A DNA stretch of 64,000 nt from Methylobacteriaceae bacterium (GTDB taxonomy: Bacteria > Pseudomonadota > Alphaproteobacteria > Rhizobiales > Beijerinckiaceae). The stretch lies in NCBI GenBank assembly GCA_020638135.1, contig JACKJE010000001.1, positions 1-64,000 of the forward strand, read 5' to 3'. The position numbers and the translations under genes were made by a program. Below are positions 16,037 through 24,340 of this stretch, in pieces (the stretch's first letter is position 1; the number at the start of each line of letters is the position of its first letter). The notes under the pieces are model-generated. The model saw only the letters and a program-made list of their open reading frames with translations. It did no database searches and was not told the DNA's origin.

Positions 16037-17209
16037 ATGAATATTTCGGGTATCGACCTCGGCCTGTCCGAGGACATCCGTATGTTGCGCGACACGGTGC
16101 AGGCCTTCGCGGCCGCCGAGATCGCACCGCGCGCAGCGCAGATCGACAAGGACAACGAATTTCCCGCCGACCTCTGGAAGAAATTCGGCGACCTCGGCCT
16201 GCTTGGCATGACGGCGCATGAAGACTACGGCGGCTCGAACATGGGCTATCTCGCCCATATCGTCGCCATGGAGGAGATTTCGCGCGCCTCCGCTTCGGTC
16301 GGTCTTTCCTACGGCGCGCATTCCAACCTCTGCGTCAACCAGATCCGCCGCAACGGCACGGAAGCGCAGAAGAAGAAATATCTGCCCGGGCTGATTTCAG
16401 GCGAGCACGTCGGCGCGCTCGCCATGTCCGAGCCCGGCGCGGGGTCCGACGTCGTCTCGATGCGCCTGCGTGCGGACAAAAAGGGCGACCGTTACGTCCT
16501 CAACGGTTCGAAGATGTGGATCACCAATGGTGGCGACGCGGACACGGTCGTCGTCTACGCCAAGACCGATCTCGAAGCCGGCCCGCGCGGCATGACCGCC
16601 TTCATCGTCGAAAAGGGCTTTGCGGGCTTTTCGCACGGTCCGCACCTCGACAAGCTCGGCATGCGCGGCTCCAACACCTTTCCGCTGTTCTTCGACAATT
16701 GCGAAGTTCCGGAAGAAAATGTGCTCGGCAAGGTCGGCGAAGGCGTGAAGGTCCTGATGTCGGGCCTTGACTACGAGCGCGCGGTTCTGTCCGGCGGCCC
16801 GCTCGGCATCATGGCTGCCTGCATGGACGTGGTCGTGCCCTACATGCACGAGCGCAAGCAGTTCGGCCAGCCGATCGGCGACTTCCAGCTGATGCAGGGC
16901 AAGCTCGCCGACATGTATTCGACATGGCAGGCGACACGCGCCTATGTCTATGCGGTCGGGCGCGCCTGCGACACGGCCGACCATGCGCGCACCCTGCGCA
17001 AGGACGCCGCCGGCTCCATCCTCTATTCCGCGGAAAAGGCGACCTGGATGGCGGGCGAGGCGATCCAGGCGCTCGGCGGCGTGGGCTATACCAATGAATT
17101 CCCGACCGGCCGTCTCTGGCGCGACGCGAAACTCTACGAGATCGGCGCCGGCACGTCGGAAATTCGCCGCATGCTGATCGGTCGCGAGCTGATGGCCGAG
17201 ACGAAGTAG
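16037..17209 (+). CDS. Acyl-CoA dehydrogenase, isovaleryl-CoA dehydrogenase-like
   Basis: 390 residues of the acyl-CoA dehydrogenase family (FAD). Visible features are the N-terminal helical domain, SEPGAGSDVVSM and MWITNGGDADT in the middle beta domain, and LGGVGYTNEFPTGRLWRDAK with IGAGTSEIRRMLIGRE at the C-terminus. In DYERAVLSGGPLG, E247 aligns with the helix-G catalytic glutamate typical of isovaleryl-CoA dehydrogenase rather than the C-terminal glutamate of most acyl-CoA dehydrogenases. Expected reaction: isovaleryl-CoA to 3-methylcrotonyl-CoA. The next genes encode a methylcrotonyl-CoA carboxylase-like enzyme, which supports this. The ATG at 16037 follows GGGAGG. A repeat element lies between it and the next gene. 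Confidence 0.9.
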   Translation: MNISGIDLGLSEDIRMLRDTVQAFAAAEIAPRAAQIDKDNEFPADLWKKFGDLGLLGMTAHEDYGGSNMGYLAHIVAMEEISRASASVGLSYGAHSNLCVNQIRRNGTEAQKKKYLPGLISGEHVGALAMSEPGAGSDVVSMRLRADKKGDRYVLNGSKMWITNGGDADTVVVYAKTDLEAGPRGMTAFIVEKGFAGFSHGPHLDKLGMRGSNTFPLFFDNCEVPEENVLGKVGEGVKVLMSGLDYERAVLSGGPLGIMAACMDVVVPYMHERKQFGQPIGDFQLMQGKLADMYSTWQATRAYVYAVGRACDTADHARTLRKDAAGSILYSAEKATWMAGEAIQALGGVGYTNEFPTGRLWRDAKLYEIGAGTSEIRRMLIGRELMAETK

Positions 17210-17223
17210 ACAACGAATCCAAC

Positions 17224-17315
17224 CGTCATTGCGAGGAGCGTAGCGACGAAGAAATCCACCTCCGCATCTGGACCAGTTTCGGTGGATTGATTGCTTCGCT
17301 CCGCTCGCAATGACG
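17224..17315. repeat. REP-like inverted repeat element (about 92 bp)
   Basis: The arms CGTCATTGCGAG...GAAATCCACC (from 17224) and GGTGGATTGATTGCTTC...CTCGCAATGACG (to 17315) are inverted copies around a short centre. The motif GTCATTGCGAGGAGCG plus AGCGACGAAG and its mirror is a type of dispersed non-coding palindrome seen in many bacterial genomes. It fills almost all of the gap between the dehydrogenase and carboxylase genes and would form a long hairpin in the transcript. Confidence 0.8.
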
Positions 17316-17337
17316 ACAAGAAACACGGAAACGCCCG

Positions 17338-18945
17338 ATGCAAGCTCTGAAATCCAACGTCAACACGAGGTCCGACGAGTTCAAGGCCAATGCCGCAGCG
17401 ATGCGGGGCCTTGTGGAGGACTTGCGCGAAAAATTCGTTTCCGTGTCCGCCGGCGGCGGCGCCGACGCCTGCGCCAAACATGTCGCGCGCGGCAAGCTGC
17501 TGCCGCGCGAGCGCGTCGGCCATCTTATCGATCCCGGCGCGCCCTTCCTCGAGGTCGGCCAGCTCGCAGCCTACGGCATGTATGACGGAGACGCGCCCTC
17601 GGCGGGCGTCATCACCGGCGTCGGCCGCGTGCAGGGCGTCGAATGCATGATCGTCGCCAATGACGCGACGGTGAAGGGCGGCAGCTACTATCCGATGACC
17701 GTGAAGAAGCATCTGCGCGCGCAAGAAATTGCCGAGCAGAACAATCTGCCCTGCATCTATCTCGTCGATTCCGGCGGCGCCAACCTGCCGCGTCAGGACG
17801 AGGTCTTTCCCGATCGCGAGCACTTCGGCCGCATCTTCTTCAACCAGGCGAACATGTCGGCCAAGGGCATCCCGCAGATCGCTGTCGTCATGGGCTCCTG
17901 CACGGCAGGCGGCGCCTATGTGCCGGCCATGTCCGACGAGAGTGTGATCGTGCGCAACCAGGGCACGATTTTTCTCGGTGGTCCGCCGCTGGTGAAGGCG
18001 GCGACCGGCGAGGTGGTGAGCGCCGAGGACCTCGGCGGCGCCGACGTGCATACGCGCATCTCGGGCGTCTGCGATCATTTCGCGGAGAATGACGCGCATG
18101 CTTTGTTCATCGCGCGCCGCATCGTCTCCAATCTCAATCGCGCCAAGCCGGTCGGCCTGAAGCTCGGCGCGGGCGACGAGCCGATCTACGACCCGAGCGA
18201 ACTCTACGGCGTGATCCCGACCGATACGCGCAAGCCCTATGATGTGCGCGAAGTCATCGCCCGCGTCGTCGATGGTTCGCGCTTCGACGAATTCAAGCAG
18301 CGCTACGGCACGACGCTGGTGACCGGTTTTGCTGAACTCTACGGCTATCCCGTCGGCATCGTCGCCAACAACGGCATTCTGTTCGGCGAGAGCGCGCAGA
18401 AGGGCGCGCATTTCATCGAACTCTGCGCGCAGCGCGGCATTCCACTGATCTTCCTGCAGAACATCACCGGCTTCATGGTCGGCCGTAAATACGAAAATTC
18501 CGGCATCGCCAAGGACGGCGCCAAAATGGTGACGGCGGTGGCGACCGCGCAGGTGCCCAAGCTCACGTTGATCTTGGGCGGTTCGTTCGGCGCCGGCAAT
18601 TACGGCATGTGCGGACGCGCCTATTCGCCGCGGTTCCTGTGGATGTGGCCAAATGCGCGCGTGTCCGTCATGGGCGGCGAGCAGGCAGCGAGCGTGCTCG
18701 CGACTGTCAGACGCGACGGCATCGAGGCGAAGGGCGGCAGCTGGAGCAAGGAAGACGAGGACAAGTTCAAGGCGCCGATCCGCGACCAGTACGAGGCGCA
18801 GGGCCATCCCTATTACGCCACCGCGCGGCTGTGGGACGACGGCGTGTTCGATCCCGCCGAGACGCGCCGCGTACTCGGCCTGTCTCTGTCGGCCTCGCTC
18901 AATGCGCCGATCCGGGAAACAAAGTTCGGTTTGTTCAGGATGTGA
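17338..18945 (+). CDS. Methylcrotonyl-CoA carboxylase beta subunit-like carboxyltransferase
   Basis: 535 residues with the N- and C-terminal crotonase-fold halves of acyl-CoA carboxyltransferases. Motifs include GGSYYPMTVKKHLRAQEIAE, YLVDSGGANLPRQDEVFPD and MGSCTAGGAYVPAMSDE in the first half, and QNITGFMVGRKYENSGIAKD with LGGSFGAGNYGMCGRAYSPR in the second; these read as methylcrotonyl-CoA rather than propionyl-CoA carboxylase. It would transfer CO2 from biotin to 3-methylcrotonyl-CoA, giving 3-methylglutaconyl-CoA. The alpha subunit follows within 15 bp. Geranyl-CoA carboxylase is a close alternative because the two families are similar. The expected 3-methylglutaconyl-CoA hydratase gene is absent nearby. 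Confidence 0.9.
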   Translation: MQALKSNVNTRSDEFKANAAAMRGLVEDLREKFVSVSAGGGADACAKHVARGKLLPRERVGHLIDPGAPFLEVGQLAAYGMYDGDAPSAGVITGVGRVQGVECMIVANDATVKGGSYYPMTVKKHLRAQEIAEQNNLPCIYLVDSGGANLPRQDEVFPDREHFGRIFFNQANMSAKGIPQIAVVMGSCTAGGAYVPAMSDESVIVRNQGTIFLGGPPLVKAATGEVVSAEDLGGADVHTRISGVCDHFAENDAHALFIARRIVSNLNRAKPVGLKLGAGDEPIYDPSELYGVIPTDTRKPYDVREVIARVVDGSRFDEFKQRYGTTLVTGFAELYGYPVGIVANNGILFGESAQKGAHFIELCAQRGIPLIFLQNITGFMVGRKYENSGIAKDGAKMVTAVATAQVPKLTLILGGSFGAGNYGMCGRAYSPRFLWMWPNARVSVMGGEQAASVLATVRRDGIEAKGGSWSKEDEDKFKAPIRDQYEAQGHPYYATARLWDDGVFDPAETRRVLGLSLSASLNAPIRETKFGLFRM

Positions 18946-18959
18946 TGGGGAAGCGCGCC

Positions 18960-20963
18960 ATGTTCGACAAGATCCTCATCGCTAACCGCGGCGAAATCGC
19001 CTGCCGCATCATCAAGACCGCGCGCCGCATGGGCGTCGCCACCGTCGCTGTCTATTCCGAAGCCGACGCCGGCGCGCGCCATGTGCGCATGGCGGACGAA
19101 GCCGTCTTCATCGGACCCTCGCCGGCGCGCGAAAGCTATCTGGTGATCGACAAGATCATCGACGCCGCCAGGCGTACGGGCGCGCAGGCGATCCATCCCG
19201 GCTACGGCTTTCTTTCGGAGAACGAGGCCTTCTGCCATGCCTGCGACGCGGCGGGCATTGTCTTCATTGGCCCGCCTGTCGGCGCGATCCGCGCCATGGG
19301 CTCGAAGTCCGAAGCCAAGAAGCTGATGGAGGCGGCCAATGTGCCGTTGACGCCGGGCTATCACGGCGACGAGCAGGACGCAGCGCTTCTGAAATCGAAG
19401 GCGGACGCCATCGGCTATCCCGTGATGATCAAGGCGGCGGCGGGCGGCGGCGGAAAGGGCATGCGGCAGGTGATGAAGGCGGAGGAGTTCGATTCCGCGC
19501 TCGCCTCCTGCAAGCGTGAGGCGGCGGCGAGCTTCGGATCCGATCACGTCCTCGTCGAAAAATATATCGTTCGCCCGCGCCATGTCGAAATCCAGGTGTT
19601 CGGCGATACGCACGGCGAATGCGTCTATCTGTTCGAACGCGATTGTTCCGTGCAGCGCCGCCACCAAAAGGTGCTGGAGGAAGCGCCCGCACCCGGCATG
19701 ACGCCGGAGCGCCGCCGTCAGATGGGCGAGGCGGCTGTCGCCGCCGCCAAGGCGGTCGGCTATGTCGGCGCCGGCACCGTCGAATTCATCGCCACGCAGG
19801 ACGGCCTTTTTTATTTCATGGAAATGAACACGCGCCTGCAGGTCGAGCATCCCGTGACCGAGATGATCACCGGCCTCGATCTCGTCGAATGGCAATTGCG
19901 CGTGGCGGCCGGCGAACCCCTACCGCTCGCTCAGGAACAATTGCGCATAACCGGCCATGCGCTCGAAGCGCGCATCTACGCCGAGGATCCGAACAAGAAC
20001 TTCCTGCCCTCCACCGGTAAGCTCGCCCATCTCGCGCCGCCGCCCGAAAGCCTGAACGTGCGCGTCGACACTGGCGTCGAGGAGGGCGACAGCATCAGTC
20101 CCTTCTACGATCCAATGATCGCAAAACTGATCGTCTGGGACGACGACCGCGATCGCGCCCGCGCGAGAATGTTGCAGGCTTTAGCCGACTATCGCGTCGT
20201 CGGCGTCAACAACAACATCGATTTTCTCTCGCGTCTCGTCGCCTGTCCCGCCTTTGCGTCCGCCGATCTCGACACCGGCCTGATCGAGCGCGAGCGCGGC
20301 TTTCTGTTCCCGGGCGCCGAGACGCCGCCAAACGAGGCCTTCCTCGTCGCCGCGCTGGCCGATCTCCTGCGCGAGCGCGGCTTTGCGCGCACGCGCGCGC
20401 AGCGCAGCGCCGATCCGACCTCGCCGTGGCATGCGCGCGACGGTTGGCGGCTGAACGGCGCGGCCAAGCGCTCGCAGATCTATCGCTTTGGCGAAACGCA
20501 GACGAGCGTCGGCGTACTCGCGCGCGGCGACAGCTTTGCGCTGACGCTGGGCGCGAGAACGCATGACGTGCGTGGAAAAATCGACGAGCGCGGCGCCCTG
20601 CGCGTCGAGATCGACGGCGTGCGCAAGGACGCTGCGGTGATCGCCGCCGGACCGATGCGCCACGTCTTCCTAGATGGCCGCGCCTGGCGCCTCGCCGCGG
20701 TCGACCCGCTGCATGTTTCTGCGGAAGGGTCGGGCGCGCATGGCGGCCTGCTCGCGCCAATGCCTGGCAAGATCATCGCGATCCTCGCCGAAGCCGGCGC
20801 CAAGGTCGACAAGGGTGCGCCTCTGCTTATCCTCGAGGCGATGAAAATGGAGCACACGATCACAGCGCCCTCGGACGGCGTCTTGAAGGCGCATCATTTC
20901 GCGGTCGGCGATGCGGTCGGCGACGGCGCCGAACTCGTCGATTTCGAGGCGGCGAAAAAGTAA
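18960..20963 (+). CDS. Methylcrotonyl-CoA carboxylase alpha subunit-like, biotin-containing
   Basis: 667 residues: biotin carboxylase N-domain (MFDKILIANRGEIACRI, residues 1-17), ATP-grasp with glycine-rich KAAAGGGGKGM (about 160-170), EMNTRLQVEHPVTE (near residue 295), and a C-terminal biotin carrier domain with ILEAMKMEHTI, whose central Lys carries biotin. It carboxylates biotin using ATP and bicarbonate and hands CO2 to the beta subunit encoded upstream. The start at 18960 has GGGGAAG just before it; an in-frame ATG at 18945 overlaps the beta-subunit stop and is also possible. Length matches methylcrotonyl- or geranyl-CoA carboxylase alpha chains, longer than bare AccC. Confidence 0.92.
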   Translation: MFDKILIANRGEIACRIIKTARRMGVATVAVYSEADAGARHVRMADEAVFIGPSPARESYLVIDKIIDAARRTGAQAIHPGYGFLSENEAFCHACDAAGIVFIGPPVGAIRAMGSKSEAKKLMEAANVPLTPGYHGDEQDAALLKSKADAIGYPVMIKAAAGGGGKGMRQVMKAEEFDSALASCKREAAASFGSDHVLVEKYIVRPRHVEIQVFGDTHGECVYLFERDCSVQRRHQKVLEEAPAPGMTPERRRQMGEAAVAAAKAVGYVGAGTVEFIATQDGLFYFMEMNTRLQVEHPVTEMITGLDLVEWQLRVAAGEPLPLAQEQLRITGHALEARIYAEDPNKNFLPSTGKLAHLAPPPESLNVRVDTGVEEGDSISPFYDPMIAKLIVWDDDRDRARARMLQALADYRVVGVNNNIDFLSRLVACPAFASADLDTGLIERERGFLFPGAETPPNEAFLVAALADLLRERGFARTRAQRSADPTSPWHARDGWRLNGAAKRSQIYRFGETQTSVGVLARGDSFALTLGARTHDVRGKIDERGALRVEIDGVRKDAAVIAAGPMRHVFLDGRAWRLAAVDPLHVSAEGSGAHGGLLAPMPGKIIAILAEAGAKVDKGAPLLILEAMKMEHTITAPSDGVLKAHHFAVGDAVGDGAELVDFEAAKK

Positions 20964-20994
20964 CATCAACGAAAAGCGGTTCGAGGAAACGGCC

Positions 20995-22683
20995 ATGACA
21001 AAGCTCAGCCACGACAAGGGCGCGACCGAGGTTCCGCTGATCGGCGACACGATCGGCGCTTATTTCGACGCCGCCTGCGTCAGATATGCCCAGCGCGAGG
21101 CGCTCGTCTCGCGCCATCAGAACGACCGCCTGACCTATGCCGAGCTGAAACGGCGCGTCGACGCTGTCGCCTGCTCGTTGATGCGGCTCGGCCTCGAGAC
21201 GGGCGATCGCGTCGCAATCTGGTCGCAGAACAATGTCGAATGGCTGCTGACGCAGCATGCGACCGCCAAGGCCGGTCTCGTGTTGGTCAACATCAATCCC
21301 GCCTATCGTCGCGCCGAACTCGAATACGCCATCAACAAGGTCGGCTGCCGCGCCATCATCCTCTCGCCGGCGTTCAAGACCTCGAACTATATCGAGATGA
21401 TCAACGATCTCGCGCCGGAACTCGCGTCGTCGAAACCGGGCGCGCTCAAGGCGGCGAAATTGCCCAGCCTGCAATTCGTGATCCGCCTCGGCGACGACAA
21501 GACGCCGGGCATGTCGAATTTCGGCGAGCTTCTGACGCCGCCGTCGGATGCCGAAAAAGATGCGCTCGCCGCGCTGGGCAAGACGCTCAAGGCCGACGAG
21601 CCGATCAACATCCAGTTCACGTCGGGCACGACTGGCAATCCGAAGGGCGCGACGCTCACCCATCGCAATATTCTCAACAACGGTTTCTTCGTCGGCGAGG
21701 CGATCCGGCTGACCGAGAAGGACAAGATCTGCGTGCCGGTGCCGCTCTACCATTGCTTCGGCATGGTCATGGCCAATCTCGGCGCGCTGACGCATGGCGC
21801 GACGCTCGTCTATCCCGCGGAAGCCTTCGATCCGCTTGCCGTCCTTCAGGCCGTCGCGGAAGAGCGCTGCACGACGCTCTACGGCGTGCCGACCATGTTC
21901 ATCGGCGCGCTCGATCATCCGGATTTCGCCAAATACGACATTTCCTCGCTGCGCACCGGCATCATGGCCGGCAGTCCCTGTCCGATTGAGGTGATGAAGC
22001 GCGTCATCGACCAGATGCATATGCGCGAAGTGACGATCGCCTACGGCATGACCGAGACATCGCCGGTCTCGACGCAGAGCGGCGTGGACGATTCGATCGA
22101 GCATCGCGTCTCGACCGTCGGCCGCGTGCAGCCGCATGTCGAGATCAAGATTATCGATGCTGACGGAAACACCGTGCCGCGCGGCGTGACCGGCGAATTC
22201 TGCACGCGCGGCTATTCGATCATGCGCGGCTATTGGGGCGATGTCGCCAAGACTGCGGAGGCAGTCGACGGCGACGGCTGGATGCACACCGGCGACCTCG
22301 CGACCATGGACGAGGACGGCTATTGCAACATCGTCGGCCGCATCAAGGACATGGTCATACGCGGCGGCGAGAACGTCTATCCGCGCGAGATCGAGGAATT
22401 CCTCTACCGCCATCCGAAAATCAAGGACGTGCAGGTCGTCGGCCTTCCCGACAAGAAATTCGGCGAGGAGCTCTGCGCCTGGATCGTGCCGCGCGAGGGC
22501 GAGACGCTCACCGAGGACGAGGTGCGCGACTTCTGCAAGGGGCAGATCGCGCATTACAAAGTGCCGCGCTACATCAAGTTCGTCGACGGCTTCCCGATGA
22601 CGGTCACCGGCAAGATCCAGAAATTCCTGATCCGCGACCAGATGAAGCAGGAGCTGGGTCTCGAAGAGAACAGGACGGCCTGA
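20995..22683 (+). CDS. Acyl-CoA synthetase (AMP-binding, ACSF2-like)
   Basis: 562 residues of the ANL superfamily. The AMP/ATP motif is FTSGTTGNPKGATLTHRN (near residue 207), then YGMTETSPVSTQS (near 350), GDLATMDEDGYCNIVGRIKD and the C-terminal lysine region VTGKIQKFLIRDQM. It activates a carboxylic acid to its CoA thioester. Close relatives act on medium-chain or branched acids, so isovalerate or another branched acid is a reasonable guess given the dehydrogenase and carboxylase next to it; the true substrate is unknown. The ATG at 20995 follows GAGGAAACGGCC and lies 31 bp after the carboxylase stop. Confidence 0.88.
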   Translation: MTKLSHDKGATEVPLIGDTIGAYFDAACVRYAQREALVSRHQNDRLTYAELKRRVDAVACSLMRLGLETGDRVAIWSQNNVEWLLTQHATAKAGLVLVNINPAYRRAELEYAINKVGCRAIILSPAFKTSNYIEMINDLAPELASSKPGALKAAKLPSLQFVIRLGDDKTPGMSNFGELLTPPSDAEKDALAALGKTLKADEPINIQFTSGTTGNPKGATLTHRNILNNGFFVGEAIRLTEKDKICVPVPLYHCFGMVMANLGALTHGATLVYPAEAFDPLAVLQAVAEERCTTLYGVPTMFIGALDHPDFAKYDISSLRTGIMAGSPCPIEVMKRVIDQMHMREVTIAYGMTETSPVSTQSGVDDSIEHRVSTVGRVQPHVEIKIIDADGNTVPRGVTGEFCTRGYSIMRGYWGDVAKTAEAVDGDGWMHTGDLATMDEDGYCNIVGRIKDMVIRGGENVYPREIEEFLYRHPKIKDVQVVGLPDKKFGEELCAWIVPREGETLTEDEVRDFCKGQIAHYKVPRYIKFVDGFPMTVTGKIQKFLIRDQMKQELGLEENRTA

Positions 22684-22735
22684 GGGCTGGCGCGCCGCCC
22701 TCGCCGCTGCAAGAATGCGCGCAGGGAGCGCGCGC

Positions 22736-24340
22736 ATGCGACGTTGGAACGGCTGGGGCGACGACACGATCGAGGCGCATCTGCCCGAGGGCGCGCTCGA
22801 TTTCCTGCGCGAGCGGATCGGCGCGGCGCAACGGCCCGTCGACGCCACGAAGGAACAGGCGCTGGCTTGCATCGGCCCCTCGCGTCTGCCGGCCCATCCG
22901 CTCATCGACACGAGCGCCGAAGCCCGCCTGACCGCCAGCTTCGGCCAGAGCCTTGGCGACTGGCTGCGCCTGCGGTTCGGCCGCATCGAGGCTGTCGTCG
23001 ACGGCGTCGCGACTCCGAACGATGAGGCCGAGGTGCGCGTCCTGCTCGACTGGGCGCGCGAAATCGGCGCGCGCGTCATTCCGCAGGGCGGCGCGACCAG
23101 CGTGGTCGGCCATCTCGCGCCGCCCGGCGGCGACAGGCCTGTTCTGGCGCTCTCGCTTGCGCGCCTCGTTCGTCTCGTAAATCTCGATCCGCAGGCGCAA
23201 CTCGCGACCTTCGAGGCCGGCGCCGCCGGTCCCGAAATCGAAGCGCGCCTGCGCGAACGCGGCTTCACGCTCGGGCATTTTCCGCAGAGCTTCGATTATT
23301 CGACGCTCGGCGGCTGGATCGCCACGCGCTCCTCGGGTCAGCAATCGGCGCGCTACGGTCGCATCGAAGGCATGTTCGCCGGCGCGCGCGTCGAAACGCC
23401 GACAGGCCGCCTCGACATCCCGACATTTCCGGCATCGGCCGCTGGGCCCGACTTGCGCGAATGGGTGTTGGGTTCGGAAGGCCGTATCGGCGTGATCACG
23501 CAGGCGACGGTGCGCATCACGCCGGCGCCCGAACGCGAAAAATTCGTCGCCTATTTCCTGCCGGACTGGCGACACGGCGAAGAAGCGGCGCGCGAACTGG
23601 CGCAGGCCAGGCTCGGCCTCTCCATGCTGCGCCTCGCCAACCAGACGGAGACGGAAACGACGCTGCGCCTTGCGGGCGACGGCGGGGCCGTGCGCTGGCT
23701 CGAACGCTATCTGCGCGCGCGCGGCTGCGGCGCGACAAAGGTCATGCTGCTCGCGGGCTTCACTGGCGGCGCAGCGCAAGCCTGCGCCATGCGCCGTCAG
23801 GCGCAGGCGATCCTGCGCCATCACGGCGCGGTGTCGACGGGTTCTCTGCTCGGCGAGAAGTGGCGCGCCAACCGCTTCAAATCCGTCTATCTGCGCAATG
23901 CGCTGTGGGATGCCGGCTATGCCGTCGACACGATGGAGACGGCGGTCGACTGGCCGCGCGTTGCATCCACCATGCGCGCGATGGAGGAGGCGGGGCGCGG
24001 CGCGCTTTCCGCGCTCGGCGAACGATGCCACGCCTACACCCATCTCTCGCATGTCTATCCGCAGGGCTCGAGCGTCTACTCCACCTTCGTGTTTCGCATC
24101 GGCCCCGACTTCGAATGGGCGTGGGCGCGCTGGCGTGCATTGAAATCGGCTGTCAGCGACGCCATCGTGCGCGCGGGCGGAACGATCTCGCACCAGCATG
24201 GAGTCGGCAAGGATCACGCCGCCTGGCTCGAGCCGGAGAAGGGCGCGCGCGGCATGGCCGCCATATCCGCCGCGATCGCGCATTTCGATCCCGAGGGCGT
24301 GATGGCCTCGGGCAATCTTGTCGCGGACGAAAGGCCGTGA
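22736..24340 (+). CDS. FAD-binding oxidase, alkylglycerone-phosphate-synthase-like
   Basis: 534 residues of the vanillyl-alcohol-oxidase FAD family. The FAD-binding domain has VIPQGGATSVVGHL (near residue 118) and FDYSTLGGWIATRSSGQQS (near 185). The C-terminal part has THLSHVYPQGSSVYSTFVF and ISHQHGVGKDHAAWL, which correspond to the Tyr and His-rich motifs of alkyldihydroxyacetone-phosphate synthase. In the eukaryotic enzyme the His segment reads HHH; here it is HQH. That enzyme exchanges the acyl group of acyl-DHAP for a fatty alcohol, making the ether bond. The start ATG 22736 follows AGGGAG, and the end overlaps the glycerol-3-phosphate dehydrogenase start. Some family members are oxidases of other substrates, so the ether role is inference. 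Confidence 0.78.
   Translation: MRRWNGWGDDTIEAHLPEGALDFLRERIGAAQRPVDATKEQALACIGPSRLPAHPLIDTSAEARLTASFGQSLGDWLRLRFGRIEAVVDGVATPNDEAEVRVLLDWAREIGARVIPQGGATSVVGHLAPPGGDRPVLALSLARLVRLVNLDPQAQLATFEAGAAGPEIEARLRERGFTLGHFPQSFDYSTLGGWIATRSSGQQSARYGRIEGMFAGARVETPTGRLDIPTFPASAAGPDLREWVLGSEGRIGVITQATVRITPAPEREKFVAYFLPDWRHGEEAARELAQARLGLSMLRLANQTETETTLRLAGDGGAVRWLERYLRARGCGATKVMLLAGFTGGAAQACAMRRQAQAILRHHGAVSTGSLLGEKWRANRFKSVYLRNALWDAGYAVDTMETAVDWPRVASTMRAMEEAGRGALSALGERCHAYTHLSHVYPQGSSVYSTFVFRIGPDFEWAWARWRALKSAVSDAIVRAGGTISHQHGVGKDHAAWLEPEKGARGMAAISAAIAHFDPEGVMASGNLVADERP

Noticed and set aside
23461..24336. Upstream extension of the GlpD-like open frame to 818 codons
   Set aside because: The added part overlaps the flavoprotein gene in another frame; the Rossmann motif begins right after GTG 24337.
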